In this document: positions 62,575 through 64,000 of the stretch, piece after piece
How the letters are laid out: every line of letters begins with the position of its first letter
Position numbering within the stretch: the stretch's first letter is position 1
Origin: Adineta steineri
Taxonomy: Eukaryota; Rotifera; Eurotatoria; Adinetida; Adinetidae
Assembly (NCBI GenBank): GCA_905250115.1
Contig: CAJNOI010000297.1
Span: forward strand, 20,225 to 84,224
Reading direction: 5' to 3'
Length of the DNA: 64,000 nt
The notes under the pieces: generated by a model
Seen by the model: the letters and a program-made list of their open reading frames with translations, nothing else
What the model was told of the DNA's origin: nothing
Database searches by the model: none
Position numbers and translations under genes: made by a program

Positions 62575-63984
62575 ATGTTATCCTATTTACAACCTCAACT
62601 AGGACCTGAATCGATGCTTGCCATCTGTTCAACATCTTCGGATGAAGGAAATAAATCAATATATCCAAATGAAGATGATACTGATGGAATTTTCAATCCT
62701 ACATCTACAGCAATAGTAACAGCTTCTTCATCTTCACGTATTTCATATTCTCATCCACATCATCATCCTCATCATCATCGATCACCAGTACCATTCGTTT
62801 ATGGACATACAACAACACCGCCAGCATATGGGTTTGGTTTTGGTTTATATGAAGATATGTCTTCGTTTACTGGTAAATATTCAAAAAAAAAGAAAGTTTA
62901 TAAAATAATATTTTCTAATCATATGAATTTAGATACAAGTCGAACACCATATACATTTATTCATACAACAAAACGTGCTGATCCAAATATAGATGTTAAA
63001 CTTGAAAATCTTGATCTATGGAAACGTTTTGCTGCACTTAATTTAGAAATGATTATAACAAAAAATGGACGGTAAATAAATATATATATGTATATCGAAT
63101 TTTTGATAGAAATTTTATCGAAAAATAATTAGCTGACAAGCTCTTTTCTCTCACTTGATTGTTCTCGTCATTTAAGTGGACTAGTTGATCAAGTTGTATG
63201 TGTATGCTCTGCTCACCTTATTGCCTCAATCTCTTGAGAGATGTGCGTTCATGCCCAGTTGGTGTTTTATATATTGAGTGGGTGACATGACCACTGTTGG
63301 ATACATCTGCTCGTTGACTGACGCTTCCTTATTGTCTGACGTCAATGATGGTTGAAGAACTAATTGATTTTTTGTTCTTAACGCACAGTAGTAGTCAATG
63401 TTTACATATCAATATTTTTTTAGGCGTATGTTTCCAACCTATAAAGTTTCATTATCTGGACTTGATCCAGCAAGCAAATATATAATCTATATGGATGTTG
63501 TACCAGTTGATAATCATCGATATAAACATCATAATTCTCAATGGATGATTACTGGTGCAGCTGAGCCACATAGTAAGTTTAATATCTTAAAATTAAGACA
63601 TATAAATAAAGATTCTATTTGTTTTTTTCCTTCTTAGTGCCAGGACGATTTTATCCTCATCCGGATAGTAATTCAACAGGAGCACAATTAATGAAACAAC
63701 CATTATCATTCGGTAAACTTAAATTAACCAATAATACAGCTGATCAAAATGGACATGTAAGTTTTTCTTTTTTTTTAAATTTTTTCAACTAGTTTTTTTC
63801 TTTTTGTTATTGTTAGATTGTATTAAATTCTATGCATAAATATCTACCTCGTCTTCATATAATTCAAGCAATGAATTCATCAAATAATGATATAAAATTA
63901 TCTATGGCACCATTTGATAATGTCAATGTATTCGTCTTTCCAGAGACTCAATTTATTGCCGTAACTGCTTATCAAAACGAACAC
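62575..63984 (+). CDS. T-box transcription factor, 3' partial
   Basis: Exons are 62575-62872, 62933-63071, 63424-63572, 63638-63756 and 63817-63984 (last one followed by GTAAAT; the gene continues past the window). It starts [20 protein letters not shown], followed by a His-rich stretch ([12 protein letters not shown]). T-box landmarks are [82 protein letters not shown] and [22 protein letters not shown] and the spacing resemble Tbx2/3. No defect is seen. Intron positions match the upstream T-box gene, consistent with an old tandem duplication. It would bind T-site DNA (TCACACCT-like) in the nucleus. The 352-bp intron 63072-63423 is long for the locus. Confidence 0.85.
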
Positions 63985-64000
63985 GTAAATATTTCTTTTT

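Overview
The window looks like nuclear DNA of a bdelloid rotifer (Adineta/Rotaria type). It is AT-rich, its multi-exon genes have introns mostly of 47-90 bp with GT-AG ends, and animal genes (T-box, class A GPCRs, an ABCB exporter) lie beside genes of bacterial type: a modular non-ribosomal peptide synthetase (NRPS) and a GH26 glycosidase. TGTGGG repeats, reported as the bdelloid telomere repeat, occur at many internal sites, and a Penelope-like retroelement relic is present. The organism is inferred from these traits, not from a marker gene.

Layout. 1-7.6 kb: minus-strand gene of at least 12 exons with a DUF3987-like N-terminal half and a Ser/Asp-rich tail. 7.6-12.4 kb: a 742-bp pogo/Tigger-type element that keeps only the transposase HTH, a fragment of a dispersed foldback repeat, an assembly gap, a GNAT acetyltransferase pseudogene carrying a 465-bp MITE with 10-bp target duplications, and a telomere-like hairpin. 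12.4-16.1 kb: one gene for a 1,212-residue membrane protein made of three copies of a Cys-rich module. 17.6-25.2 kb: truncated GPCR, GH26-like protein lacking its nucleophile, two unrecognised multi-exon genes in divergent arrangement, two small ORFs, several hairpins. 25.9-27.4 kb: decayed Penelope-like element running into a second gap. 27.46-45.1 kb: NRPS gene, 5' end lost in the gap, C-C-A-T / C-C-A-T / C-A-T / membrane-bound Pls/PosA-type terminal domain / methyltransferase. 45.7-51.9 kb: complete 29-exon ABCB exporter. 52.2-53.3 kb: hAT relic with a nested 115-bp MITE, beside a 627-bp foldback element. 54.5-55.4 kb: 7TM receptor, minus strand. 56.7-57.0 kb: relic of an aromatic amino acid hydroxylase. 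60.4-64 kb: tandem T-box genes, the first with a frameshift in the T-box.

The strongest functional unit is the NRPS-methyltransferase gene followed 620 bp later, on the same strand, by an ABC exporter: a biosynthesis-plus-export pair in an animal genome. With my exon assignment the NRPS stays in one frame over 19 exons (15,551 nt = 2 bases + 5,183 codons with stop), and the exporter over 29 exons (4,011 nt = 1,336 residues).

The most unusual non-coding signal is a dispersed family of short G-rich/C-rich inverted repeats with ends like CTTGAGGGTGTGGGTG and TGTGGG-unit arms. One of them seems to provide a 3' splice site. All splice sites and domain calls were made by eye.
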